In this document: positions 1-8,123 of the stretch, piece after piece
Layout of the letters: each line of letters opens with the position of its first letter
Position numbering within the stretch: position 1 is the first letter of the stretch
Source: Ruminococcus sp.
GTDB lineage: Bacteria > Bacillota > Clostridia > Oscillospirales > Ruminococcaceae
Length of the DNA stretch: 64,000 bases
Direction: 5' to 3'
Assembly: GCA_017516465.1 (NCBI GenBank)
Contig: JAFXCR010000051.1
Coordinates: 1-64,000, forward strand
Translations under genes and position numbers: made by a program
The notes under the pieces: generated by a model
What the model was told of the DNA's origin: nothing
The model's database searches: none
What the model saw: the letters and a program-made list of their open reading frames with translations, nothing else

Positions 1-356
1 TGATTTCAAAGACAACATTTGTGGCAATTGTTTCTATGCTGATGAAGAACGTAGATGACAAAAAGGAACTGCTGGAATGCAGCGGTGACCTTCCCGATAA
101 ATGCGTAGAGTGCATCATGGAAGAAACTGAGTTTCAGCAGGATCTGATTACGATGCTCACTGTGGTCACCTTCGACCGCTTCGGAGTAATCCGTGATTAC
201 CTCTACGAGAGAGATGAAAATGGCGAATACTTCTTCGGGATTCCTAAGGGCAACAAGATTGAGGTCTATCTCTTGACTTCGGCAGAGGATCTGTATGAGT
301 ACCTTGCTGAGGAAAGTGAGGGGTTTAGGTTGATTGCGACGAAAGCACACTCATAA
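1..356 (+). CDS. Hypothetical protein, probably 5'-truncated by window edge
   Basis: The reading frame is open from the first bases to the stop at 354-356, so the start probably lies at or just beyond the window edge; if the base before the window is A, an ATG would straddle the edge in frame. Internal GTG 21 and ATG 36 are weaker candidates with no ribosome binding site. About 117 residues are visible. They are acidic (runs such as EESEGF and YERDENGEYFFG), with no signal peptide or membrane segment. I do not recognise the family. A terminator-like hairpin follows at 502-542, so it is probably transcribed separately from the next gene. Confidence 0.55.
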   Translation, partial: ISKTTFVAIVSMLMKNVDDKKELLECSGDLPDKCVECIMEETEFQQDLITMLTVVTFDRFGVIRDYLYERDENGEYFFGIPKGNKIEVYLLTSAEDLYEYLAEESEGFRLIATKAHS

Positions 357-501
357 ATTTTCGAAAGCTATTGCAAATCGATCGGGGGTATGATATAATT
401 ATAGATGAAATCAGAGTTAGGAACGAAAGATAGCTTGTGTACTGAAAGTATGAAAATACTTCACAAATCTAAGTGATTAATTTAGAGATGCATTTTTAAC
501 A

Positions 502-542
502 AAAGACCGCTAAGAATAGAGAATTTTTGGCGGTTTTCTTTG
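502..542 (+). terminator. Probable intrinsic terminator
   Basis: Imperfect hairpin pairing AAGACCGC with GCGGTTTT across an A/T-rich loop, followed by TTTTCTTT. It lies between the first gene and the promoter of the SMEK ORF. Confidence 0.5.
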
Positions 543-607
543 TATCTTTACGAAAAGAGGACGCTTTATTCACAGAGAATATCTTTGTAGAAAATTACTA
601 AATAATA

Positions 608-636
608 TTGAAACAAGATTAGATATATGCTATAAT
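608..636 (+). promoter_or_regulatory. Sigma-A-type promoter of the SMEK ORF
   Basis: TTGAAA at 608-613, a 17-bp spacer, then TATAAT at 631-636, 38 bp before the ATG at 675. The remainder of 357-607 shows no gene, only the hairpin at 502-542. Confidence 0.7.
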
Positions 637-674
637 ATAATCAACATAATAAGAAACCGAAAGGACGTGTTCTT

Positions 675-3600
675 ATGCGATCGGAAGATCAAATCAAACG
701 ATGCAGCGAGCTTCTCTATAAGCTTTGTGATGATGTACAAAGACTGAATTGCTTGAATTATTATGACATCAATATATCAAGTGAAGGTTTTTTCATTCAC
801 TTGCTCAATATCATATTTGATTGGAATCTGAAAAACGTAAATTTTACAAAAAAAAACGCCGCCGCAATTGATCTTGCAGATAAAGAAAACAGAATTGCCA
901 TTCAGGTGACATCGAATGATACTGCTGCCAAAATCCGCAAGACATTAAATGGCTATAGAGAAAAAAAGCTATATGAACAGTATGATCGACTGATCATTGT
1001 TGTTATCAAGAAACGAACGCAGTATACGGCGGAGTTCGATTCTGCAATACAGAATCAATTTGATTTCGATAAGAAAAAGGACATTTTCACAATCGATGAG
1101 TTGATTCAGAAAATCCGAGATCTTGGCTATATGAAGATTGCTGAAATTTGCGAGTATCTTGAATTTCAGCTTGGAACAGTCATGGACAGAAGTCATGTAT
1201 GGACGATAGAAGCGGCTTTTCATGAAATCAGTGAAAAAACAGCTGGTTATCTGAATGAGAATTTTTTCGAGGTTGATGACTATCGATTCAAAGATCTGTT
1301 TGCGGAGAAATTGCAAAATAGTACAGAAATTCATGTGAATGGATTTAATAAAGAGGAAACTATGTATTGTATCCTGAATCAGCTTCACCAATTATCATCT
1401 GACAAGGGTACATATGTTTTTCGTAATAAAGAGAGTTGGGATGCTACAAAGGACAAGTTAAAGGATAGCATTGTTATCCCCTTTTTTGAATCGGAAGAAA
1501 TCCCTGTTTTACATGGAAATGTTAATATTTTTGTGCATCAAATTGGAACACATGAAAGAGAAGGAATAGAATTACGTCGTCGAACACGAAGCTTTTTAGC
1601 AGACAAGCTTCGAAATAACGGATACGAAGATGCATACGATCTGATTCAAAAAACAAATGGTGTGTATTACTGTCTGAAACACGAATTATTCCAAGGTCAG
1701 TTGCAAGCCCCTTCATGGAGTAAGGATAAACATACTGCAGTAGTCACAGCCGTACTTGTCGGTGGATGGCGTCAATCGGATGGAGATAAGCAGGTTTTAG
1801 AAACGCTTTCAACACTCCAGCATTCAGAATTCTTCTTCCATCTTGAGCCATATATCGGCATTGAAACACCATTAATTTTGAAAAAAACAAACAACAATCA
1901 AGATAGCTATGAAATCGTTGATCCTGAACTTGCCTGGTTTTGGATAAGAGAGTTAATCACTTCAGAAGTTTGCAAGAGGTTTCTGAATCAAACAAAGAAA
2001 GTCCTTTCAGATAAAACAGATTCATATAGTGTACTGCTAAAAGAAGGAATGATAAAATCTCTGATCTTTCTTGCTGTGCATGAACAAGGGCAATCTGATG
2101 TTGATCATTGCATCAGTGAGGTGTTGTCTGAAATTCAAGATGCAGAATCATGGGGTTACATTGCTAAATATATGATGATTTTGTGCGAAGCATCTCCTTC
2201 AGCGGTGATTTCTCGCTTGGAGAAAGGTTTACGTGATGATACTGGAATGTATGAGTTGTTCACAAAAAGTTCTTCACCGTTCTTATTGGGAAGATCGAAT
2301 TATACGCATATCTTGTGGGCAACAGAAATGTTGCTTGGAGACGAGCAATACGCCGCAAGAGCTGCTCGATGGCTGCTGGAGATAAGTAACAGCGTAGAGA
2401 AATGTTCTTGCGGTAACAACCCCAGAGATATTATTTCAAAAATATTTTGTTTATGGTACAATGCTGCTGCAATCTCGTTAGAAGATAAGCAGTATTTAGC
2501 CAAAGAAGCTCTTGGCAAATACAATTATTTCTGGGATATTTTGTTTGAGCAGATCCAGCATATAGGCGGCAGCATTATCCCTAATCAGGAATTTTCATAC
2601 AGAAAAGATGCTGCTGATATGGATAAATCGCCATATCTGTCAGATGCATACAAACAAAGAATCGCATATTATGAACTGTTATTCAAACATATGAATAGCA
2701 ATACTGAAAAATGGTTAAAAATAGCACATCTGTTTCCACAGATTACAGATGAAATGCTGGACACCGCTGTAGAAGCTTTGAAAATAGATCTTGAAACTAT
2801 GCGCGATTCAGATCGAGAGAGCATACAGTATACATTGCGCGAAATCGTTTACAAACATCGTTTTTTTGCTTGTGCGGATTGGAAAGCTGAGGAAAGCCGT
2901 ATTGCACAGCTTGAATCAATATGCAGCAGTATTTCTTTTAAAGATGAATGCTATAGTTTTTTGTATATAACAAAATCAAAAGATATTCCTATTTCTCATC
3001 CCACTCCGTATAGTGAAAAGAATTATCATAGATATCATGATGAAAACGAAGAAAAAAGGCAACAGATAATAAGAGAAGAACTTTTGAAATTTAAAGAAAA
3101 ACGGCTGGATATATCACATCTGTTGGAATTAGCAAGGATGGACGTATCCTATGAATTCGGTTATGCAATTGCAGAATTTTATTCGGATGGAAAATACAAT
3201 GAAGAAATACTGAAGAAAATGCTGTCCGTTTCTCATGTGTATAAAGTCATTTCAGGTTATATCCGTTGGTGCTATCATCATGATTCGAAAGAAATTCTAT
3301 CCCCAGCGTTGGCATTGGTGGACGGCTATGATGACAACAATGAACTTTTCTACTCTGTTTTAGAAATTCCCCCTTTGAACTACGAGTTAATAGCAATGTT
3401 AGATGAAATGTCAGCAGAAAAACAACAAGGGTATTGGACGAACTCTTTCTGGACACATAATTTTTCTTTTTCGCAGGAATTGCTTGACTATGTAATGCGA
3501 AAGCTATTTGAATACGGATTATGGAGAAAAGCACTTGACTTGCTCCATCATTTTAGAAAACAATTGTCGATTAGTACGATAATAGAAAATATGGAGAGTA

Positions 3601-4367
3601 TTATTCTTCAGATTAACAAAGAAAGTGCAAACATTAACGACATGACCAATTGGAAAATTAGTGAAATCATTAGTTATGTGGAAACCACAGTTGCAGGCAA
3701 TTATGAACAACATCCTCAACTATTTGCCCTTGAAATGAAACTCATTCTCGCAATTGGTTGGGAAAACCTCAAATGTGTGCAGTATTACATGAAAAGAGAT
3801 GCACGATTGTTTGCAGATATTATAAACAAGGCATTCATACAGAAGAACGATGAATCTCCAACAGACGAAGAGATAAATATTCGAATGACATATTATCGTA
3901 TGTATGATAATATTCATTTCTGTCCCGGAGAAACAAATGGTCAGATCGATCGTAGTGTTATGGAAAACTGGATCAGAGATTTTAAGAATTGTTTAGAAAT
4001 TAATAATCAAAGTGAGTCTTTTCATAGTGTGCTTGGCAGACTATTTGCGTATTCCCCTATCAAAATAAATCGGATAGTCAAATCGCTTTCCTGCAATAGT
4101 TTTCAGACACGCATCCGCTTCTCTCTTCGCCTCGTCAGCGGTCAGTGCGTAGCTGTACCAATATCCACCCATGTGAATGTCATTTTCCGTACATCCGGTA
4201 TAATTCCGCTCAAAGCTCGTATCCTTCTGAGAAAGATCACGTCCGTAGCCAGCACGCAGAATGGCAAATTCCACCGCATCGGCTTTGACCTGTTTCCAGT
4301 CAATTGCCCTCTGATGCGTAGAAACATCAATACCTTTGTTCATGTTCTCACCTCCTGTTTATCATGA
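675..4367 (+). CDS. SMEK-domain large protein, predicted defence protein, 3' end replaced
   Basis: A 1230-codon ORF. The first ~150 residues fit the SMEK domain: SEGFFIHLLN near residue 36, then AIDLADKENR with D66, and IAIQVTS with Q77 and T79. This resembles a PD-(D/E)XK-like core lacking the usual lysine. SMEK domains head large predicted anti-phage or conflict proteins. The rest (~190-1120) looks helical, contains an RRRTRSFLADKL segment near 300, and shows no Walker A motif. Beyond codon ~1128 (about 4056) the frame is the antisense of a GH25 lysozyme gene on the other strand, so the native C-terminus is lost and ~100 residues are meaningless. A weak ribosome binding site (AAAGGA) lies 10 nt before the ATG. 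The gene is visibly more AT-rich than the housekeeping genes, suggesting acquisition. Whether the truncated product works is unknown. Confidence 0.75.
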   Translation: MRSEDQIKRCSELLYKLCDDVQRLNCLNYYDINISSEGFFIHLLNIIFDWNLKNVNFTKKNAAAIDLADKENRIAIQVTSNDTAAKIRKTLNGYREKKLYEQYDRLIIVVIKKRTQYTAEFDSAIQNQFDFDKKKDIFTIDELIQKIRDLGYMKIAEICEYLEFQLGTVMDRSHVWTIEAAFHEISEKTAGYLNENFFEVDDYRFKDLFAEKLQNSTEIHVNGFNKEETMYCILNQLHQLSSDKGTYVFRNKESWDATKDKLKDSIVIPFFESEEIPVLHGNVNIFVHQIGTHEREGIELRRRTRSFLADKLRNNGYEDAYDLIQKTNGVYYCLKHELFQGQLQAPSWSKDKHTAVVTAVLVGGWRQSDGDKQVLETLSTLQHSEFFFHLEPYIGIETPLILKKTNNNQDSYEIVDPELAWFWIRELITSEVCKRFLNQTKKVLSDKTDSYSVLLKEGMIKSLIFLAVHEQGQSDVDHCISEVLSEIQDAESWGYIAKYMMILCEASPSAVISRLEKGLRDDTGMYELFTKSSSPFLLGRSNYTHILWATEMLLGDEQYAARAARWLLEISNSVEKCSCGNNPRDIISKIFCLWYNAAAISLEDKQYLAKEALGKYNYFWDILFEQIQHIGGSIIPNQEFSYRKDAADMDKSPYLSDAYKQRIAYYELLFKHMNSNTEKWLKIAHLFPQITDEMLDTAVEALKIDLETMRDSDRESIQYTLREIVYKHRFFACADWKAEESRIAQLESICSSISFKDECYSFLYITKSKDIPISHPTPYSEKNYHRYHDENEEKRQQIIREELLKFKEKRLDISHLLELARMDVSYEFGYAIAEFYSDGKYNEEILKKMLSVSHVYKVISGYIRWCYHHDSKEILSPALALVDGYDDNNELFYSVLEIPPLNYELIAMLDEMSAEKQQGYWTNSFWTHNFSFSQELLDYVMRKLFEYGLWRKALDLLHHFRKQLSISTIIENMESIILQINKESANINDMTNWKISEIISYVETTVAGNYEQHPQLFALEMKLILAIGWENLKCVQYYMKRDARLFADIINKAFIQKNDESPTDEEINIRMTYYRMYDNIHFCPGETNGQIDRSVMENWIRDFKNCLEINNQSESFHSVLGRLFAYSPIKINRIVKSLSCNSFQTRIRFSLRLVSGQCVAVPISTHVNVIFRTSGIIPLKARILLRKITSVASTQNGKFHRIGFDLFPVNCPLMRRNINTFVHVLTSCLS
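4041..4343 (-). pseudogene. GH25 lysozyme, N-terminal fragment
   Basis: The first ~93 residues read as a GH25 (Lyc/cellosyl-type) muramidase: MNKGIDVSTHQ with the family's N-terminal Asp6, the AGYG segment, and GGYWYSYALTADEAKREAD. The match stops at PIYFD; the expected acidic partner immediately after (YFDxE) is replaced by RGIRK and a stop. Intact GH25 domains are about 190-200 residues, so over half is missing along with part of the catalytic site. The 5' end is intact, with a strong AGGAGGTGAGAAC site before the ATG. The fragment lies head-on inside the 3' end of the SMEK ORF, marking a rearrangement at about 4056-4061. Confidence 0.85.
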
Positions 4368-4393
4368 TATGTGATTGCAGAGGAATATGTTTA

Positions 4394-4432
4394 AAAGGCA
4401 CTTTTCAACTGAAAACAGAGAAAAGTGCCTTT
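4394..4432 (-). terminator. Hairpin terminator downstream of the collagen-like gene
   Basis: Perfect 13-bp inverted repeat (AAAGGCACTTTTC at 4394-4406 with its complement at 4420-4432) just past the stop of the collagen-like gene. The T tail is weak, so termination efficiency is uncertain. Confidence 0.6.
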
Positions 4433-4455
4433 CAATCAATCGCCGTCAGACAGCG

Positions 4456-5097
4456 TTAATCGATCTGTATAATGACAAGATGTGCAGAAACAGGACGAGT
4501 GCTGCCCGCAAGCGGTGTGATCGTCAAAGCTGCTGCGTTGCCGGCAGGATTTCGCACCGTTAAAACGGAATTGATCACAGTGGTTGTGACGATTGCTGTT
4601 CCTACAATCTGGGAGGCACCTGCTGCACGTCCAGCCACAGTATATTCCAGATCTGCACCGTTCAGTGTCAGAATCAACTGTCCCGCTTCATCCACGCTGA
4701 CAAAGAATTCTACCAGATAAGTGCCAATCTCGCTAAGGTTGAACGAACTGTCGCTCGTCCTTGCAATGCCAGTACCGCTGTTCGGACCGTCCTGCGGAAA
4801 GCTGACATCTGTTCCCGGTGCAACCGTTGCTGCATTGTCGGGTGGCATCAGTGCGTAAAAATCCGCATATCCCAACACGCTGTCAGCAGGTCCCTGAGGT
4901 CCGGCGGGTCCGGTCTCACCGATAGGTCCCTGAGGTCCAACAAGTCCACGAGGACCCATGGGTCCCTGTGAGCAAATCATGCAGCCGCAATTATGCTCGT
5001 TTATCACATGACAATCGTTTGCTCTGCGATTATTTTCACTGGAATTATCGTTACAACGGAAATTATGATTGTCGTCAAATCTATTTTGTCTGCTCAT
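4456..5097 (-). CDS. Collagen-like surface/exosporium-type protein
   Basis: 213 aa. The N-terminal ~43 residues are rich in Asn, Asp, His and Cys and have no hydrophobic signal peptide. A short collagen-like run of about nine Gly-X-Y triplets follows (GPMGPRGLVGPQGP onward, residues ~45-71). The C-terminal ~140 residues are a predicted beta-rich domain with SGTGIARTSDSSFNLSEIG, as in BclA-C/TNF-like domains of clostridial and bacillar collagen-like spore-surface proteins. The start has GGAGG seven nt upstream. It is a single-gene unit closed by the hairpin at 4394-4432. Function as an exosporium or surface filament protein is inferred from architecture only. Confidence 0.75.
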   Translation of the reverse strand: MSRQNRFDDNHNFRCNDNSSENNRRANDCHVINEHNCGCMICSQGPMGPRGLVGPQGPIGETGPAGPQGPADSVLGYADFYALMPPDNAATVAPGTDVSFPQDGPNSGTGIARTSDSSFNLSEIGTYLVEFFVSVDEAGQLILTLNGADLEYTVAGRAAGASQIVGTAIVTTTVINSVLTVRNPAGNAAALTITPLAGSTRPVSAHLVIIQID

Positions 5098-5635
5098 TTC
5101 AATCCTCCAGTCTTTTGTTAGAGTACCTTAAGTGAAGTACTCATTTTACCATATGCTGATTTTGGAAAAGTGACAATGAATGAGCTGAAAAAATCCTTAA
5201 TTTTGCAGTAATGATATAAAGACATCTGAACATATGATTTTCTGCGGTAATCAATTTCGTCACGTATTGACATTTCTGTTCTGCAAAATAGATAACAGAC
5301 CAAAAAGTCTGATTTTTCAAACTTTTTTGCGTATATGGACACTAAAATTTAATTCGTAAACCCATGGATCACCTAAGGCCTTTTTCGAGTGTTTTTGGGA
5401 CTTGAACTGGCATTTTTTCATTTTTCAAGAGAACCCAGAGCAGATTTGTAGAGATATTTCTGGAATCTGTTCTTTTTTTATTGCAAAAGACTATAATAAT
5501 ATTTAAAATAAAGCTTGTTCACTCTTTGAAATGACGTGAACTTGTAAGTTATACCACTTGACAATAAAATAAAAAAAGGGTATAATATAGTTCAATGAGA
5601 ATCAATAAATACCGAAAAAAAAACGGAGGAATTAT
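5098..5635. other. Intergenic region with divergent promoters, no gene
   Basis: 538 bp between divergent genes. A short inverted repeat GAGTAC...GTACTC at 5122-5143 lies in the leader of the collagen-like gene. A 74-codon minus-strand frame (5118-5342) has no Shine-Dalgarno and no recognisable composition and is not annotated. The right end holds the sortase-operon promoter. Nothing else is recognised. Confidence 0.6.
5558..5586 (+). promoter_or_regulatory. Promoter of the sortase operon
   Basis: Perfect sigma-A consensus: TTGACA 5558-5563, 17-bp spacer, TATAAT 5581-5586, 50 bp before the ATG at 5636. Confidence 0.85.
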
Positions 5636-6490
5636 ATGTTAAAGAAATTTCTTATAGGTATAACATCTGTTCTCGGTGCTTCTGCCGCTCTGTTATTCGG
5701 AGGAATGACAGCCTGTGCAACCACTGTTGAGGATGTCTGGCAAGCCGCTCGTGAAGCCGGATATCCGGAATATATGATACAGGATTATTATAATATTGCC
5801 CGTGCTCAAAAACCAGATCCCGCTGAATGGACATCTGAAAACTTTGATAGGGTTATTGTTGCACTTCGTGAGCATCCTTATATAACAACAGGTCCTCAGG
5901 TTACTCAGCAGGTTACAACAACCACGACAGTTGCTGCAACAACTACAACTCAGACAAAAAACGAAAATCCTGATGCTCCTGCCACAACAGAACCTACAAC
6001 CTCTGAGCCTGCAAAAAACGTCATTACACTGACTATGGCTGACGGAACAACTTTCACAAGAATCAGCAAACAGGAATTCATTGCTCTCTCATACGACGGA
6101 AAACAGTCATATATCGCAACATTTCCGCCGGAGCAACAGCAAGTCATTATTGATAATCTGTCGCCTGAGGAACGCCGGAGTCTCTTAAAACAGCTTCCTA
6201 CTGATAAGAAGCTTGAAACTATTCAGGGACTGGCTGATGTTGCCGGAGAAATGGGCGTAAAGCTTACCGTTGAAGAACTGGGCGATGATACAGTAAAGCT
6301 TACTGTCCATGATGAGGATGGCAAGATTATCGGTCATTCAAGCGTCGGTGCGGATATCGTAGAAAATACCGGCTATGACCGCCGCTGGGTATTCGTCACA
6401 GCTGGAGGTCTTTTCCTCGTTTCAATCGCTGGAGTTATCTTCTTATTCCGCAGATATTCATTAAAGGAAAGAACAGCAGATGAAAAATAA
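5636..6490 (+). CDS. Secreted, membrane-anchored Thr-rich protein of sortase operon
   Basis: 284 aa with GGAGG before the ATG. An N-terminal signal peptide (residues 1-28, KK then a hydrophobic core ending TACATT) is followed by a small helical domain (~30-85), a Thr-rich linker (~88-125, TTTTTVAATTTTQT), a second domain (~130-245) and a C-terminal transmembrane helix (~250-272) with a basic RRYSLKER tail. The body is therefore outside the cell, anchored by the last helix. No LPXTG-type motif precedes that helix, so it is not an obvious sortase substrate, although its gene overlaps the sortase gene by 11 bp. I do not recognise a family. A role as partner or scaffold for the sortase is inferred. 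Confidence 0.75.
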   Translation: MLKKFLIGITSVLGASAALLFGGMTACATTVEDVWQAAREAGYPEYMIQDYYNIARAQKPDPAEWTSENFDRVIVALREHPYITTGPQVTQQVTTTTTVAATTTTQTKNENPDAPATTEPTTSEPAKNVITLTMADGTTFTRISKQEFIALSYDGKQSYIATFPPEQQQVIIDNLSPEERRSLLKQLPTDKKLETIQGLADVAGEMGVKLTVEELGDDTVKLTVHDEDGKIIGHSSVGADIVENTGYDRRWVFVTAGGLFLVSIAGVIFLFRRYSLKERTADEK

Positions 6491-7163
6491 CAACACACAA
6501 TCAAGCGGACTTATCATACACATTGCAACGCCCTTTATTCTTGCTGCCATTTGTATGGGTATTATTATGATAGCACTTATCAAGCCTTCCGACAAGCTCC
6601 AGCGATACAAAGGTCTTGTTTTTATGGATGAGCTCAGGCTTGATCCGGAAAATATCAACTCCGGACTTATTATTAAAGACAACAAAATTGAAACCGATGA
6701 CAAAGATTACACTTCCGACAAAGGCACTGTTATTCGTCCGGTATACGCCGAGCACTATGCTGATCTTTACTGCGATTCCTTTGAGACAACTGTTCCTGTT
6801 TACTGGGGAAGCGATATTGAGCTTTTTGAAATCGGTGCCTGTCAGTCATCAGGTTCTTCTGTGTTCGGCGAAGCAGGAAATTCTGTTGTAAGTGCTCATG
6901 TGAATACTTACTTTGCTGAACTTGACAAGCTTGATACTGGTGACAAAATCACTGTTAAAACAAACTACGGACGCTTTGTCTATACAGTTCGTGAGACTAT
7001 CTCCTTCAAGGATACTGATAAAAGATACGTCATTCCCACTGAGGATACACGTCTCACTCTTTATACCTGTTCAAAGGATATTTTCGGTGCTTCCGACCAG
7101 AGAATAGGCGTTATCTGCGATCTGACAGAATCAAAATACTACGTCACAGAGGAGGTCAGATAA
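6480..7163 (+). CDS. Sortase-family cysteine transpeptidase
   Basis: 227 aa. One N-terminal membrane segment (residues ~12-34) is followed by an extracellular sortase fold. The catalytic residues are visible: His140 in VVSAHVNTYF, Cys197 in the TLYTC motif, and Arg208 in DQRIGVIC. Length and order fit a class B/D-like enzyme, but the subclass cannot be fixed by eye. Sortases cut a sorting motif in a secreted protein and join it to peptidoglycan or another protein. The gene overlaps the upstream membrane protein gene by 11 bp and precedes another membrane protein by 1 bp, so the three form one operon. No protein in the window carries a clear sorting signal. Confidence 0.88.
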   Translation: MKNNNTQSSGLIIHIATPFILAAICMGIIMIALIKPSDKLQRYKGLVFMDELRLDPENINSGLIIKDNKIETDDKDYTSDKGTVIRPVYAEHYADLYCDSFETTVPVYWGSDIELFEIGACQSSGSSVFGEAGNSVVSAHVNTYFAELDKLDTGDKITVKTNYGRFVYTVRETISFKDTDKRYVIPTEDTRLTLYTCSKDIFGASDQRIGVICDLTESKYYVTEEVR

Positions 7164-7164
7164 C

Positions 7165-8067
7165 ATGAAAAAGCTCAGTGCATATATTGCTTCACTGATT
7201 ATTTCTATCTTTCTTGTTATGCTAATGATATGCAGCACAGGTATTATAATCATTGACATCAATGTAAACGCAAAGCGTACAATCACACTTTCAGAAAAGA
7301 AAAACATCGCTGCAAAAACATCAGAACAGATTAACCGGAAGTTCCGTGATCTTTCAGGTGCATCCGGAATTCCGGCTGAAACATACACAAGCAATCTTGA
7401 CGAAGAATATTTGCAGTCCGTGATCAACGCATATATTAACGAAGGCTACAATGCACTAAAATCCGACGAAAAGTTCAGCGTTGAAATTCCCGAAAACGCT
7501 GAAATGAACAAGGCAATCGAGGATTTCTTCAACAAAGCAGCTGACGAAACTGGCTACGAAAAGAATGATGATTTCTACAAAAAGCTTGAAAATACCAAGG
7601 AAAATGCCTACAAGGTAATCGGTGATGAATGCGATATCTACAAATTTTCCGCCCTTGAAAAGCATGGTGTTCTCAGACCAGCTTCAAAGGTATACAAAAT
7701 GCGTCCTCTTCTGACTTTTGCTTCAATCGGCGGAACAGTACTTATGATACTTTTCCTAATTTTTGTGAACTTCAGGGAAAAGAAAACTATCTTCTACTGG
7801 GCAGGAATCTCTGCTGTTATCGCCGGAGCTATTGGTATGATTCCAAGCATTTATCTCCTTTCCACGAAATATTTCAACGCATTTTCAATTAAACAGCCTC
7901 AGATTTTCGCTGCATTTACAGGTGCAATGTTTAAACTGACAGAAGCATTCATGGCTGCAAGTATCGCTGTATGCGTTGCAGGTATAGCAATGATCGTACT
8001 TTATACAGTACTCATCCGTCAGAATACCACTCAGCAATCATCTCCCGAAAAAACAAAAGAAGAATAA
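7165..8067 (+). CDS. Polytopic membrane protein of sortase operon
   Basis: 300 aa; GAGGAGGT lies upstream of the ATG. An N-terminal helix (~8-33) precedes a charged extracytoplasmic region of about 145 residues (EEYLQSVINAY, Lys/Glu-rich), then three further hydrophobic segments (~182-202, ~208-232, ~255-285) and a hydrophilic Gln/Lys tail. The family is not recognised. It is the last gene of the operon with the Thr-rich protein and the sortase, one base after the sortase stop, and is followed by a hairpin terminator. Participation in the same surface-assembly process is inferred from position only. Confidence 0.7.
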   Translation: MKKLSAYIASLIISIFLVMLMICSTGIIIIDINVNAKRTITLSEKKNIAAKTSEQINRKFRDLSGASGIPAETYTSNLDEEYLQSVINAYINEGYNALKSDEKFSVEIPENAEMNKAIEDFFNKAADETGYEKNDDFYKKLENTKENAYKVIGDECDIYKFSALEKHGVLRPASKVYKMRPLLTFASIGGTVLMILFLIFVNFREKKTIFYWAGISAVIAGAIGMIPSIYLLSTKYFNAFSIKQPQIFAAFTGAMFKLTEAFMAASIAVCVAGIAMIVLYTVLIRQNTTQQSSPEKTKEE

Positions 8068-8078
8068 AATAAGTATCA

Positions 8079-8120
8079 CAAGGGCAGCATTTCATTAAGA
8101 TATGCCGCCCTTGATTTTTT
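8079..8120 (+). terminator. Intrinsic terminator of sortase operon
   Basis: 12-bp stem with one mismatch (CAAGGGCAGCAT with ATGCCGCCCTTG), nine-odd-base loop, then ATTTTTTA. The stem also lies just past the clpC stop and may stop convergent transcription. Confidence 0.8.
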
Positions 8121-8123
8121 ATT

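Noticed and set aside
4142..4330. Second minus-strand frame inside the GH25 fragment
   Set aside because: It is the shadow frame of the GH25 coding sequence and has no family match.
5118..5342. 74-codon minus-strand frame
   Set aside because: No ribosome binding site, composition unlike a protein, and it overlaps the leader and promoter zone of neighbouring genes.
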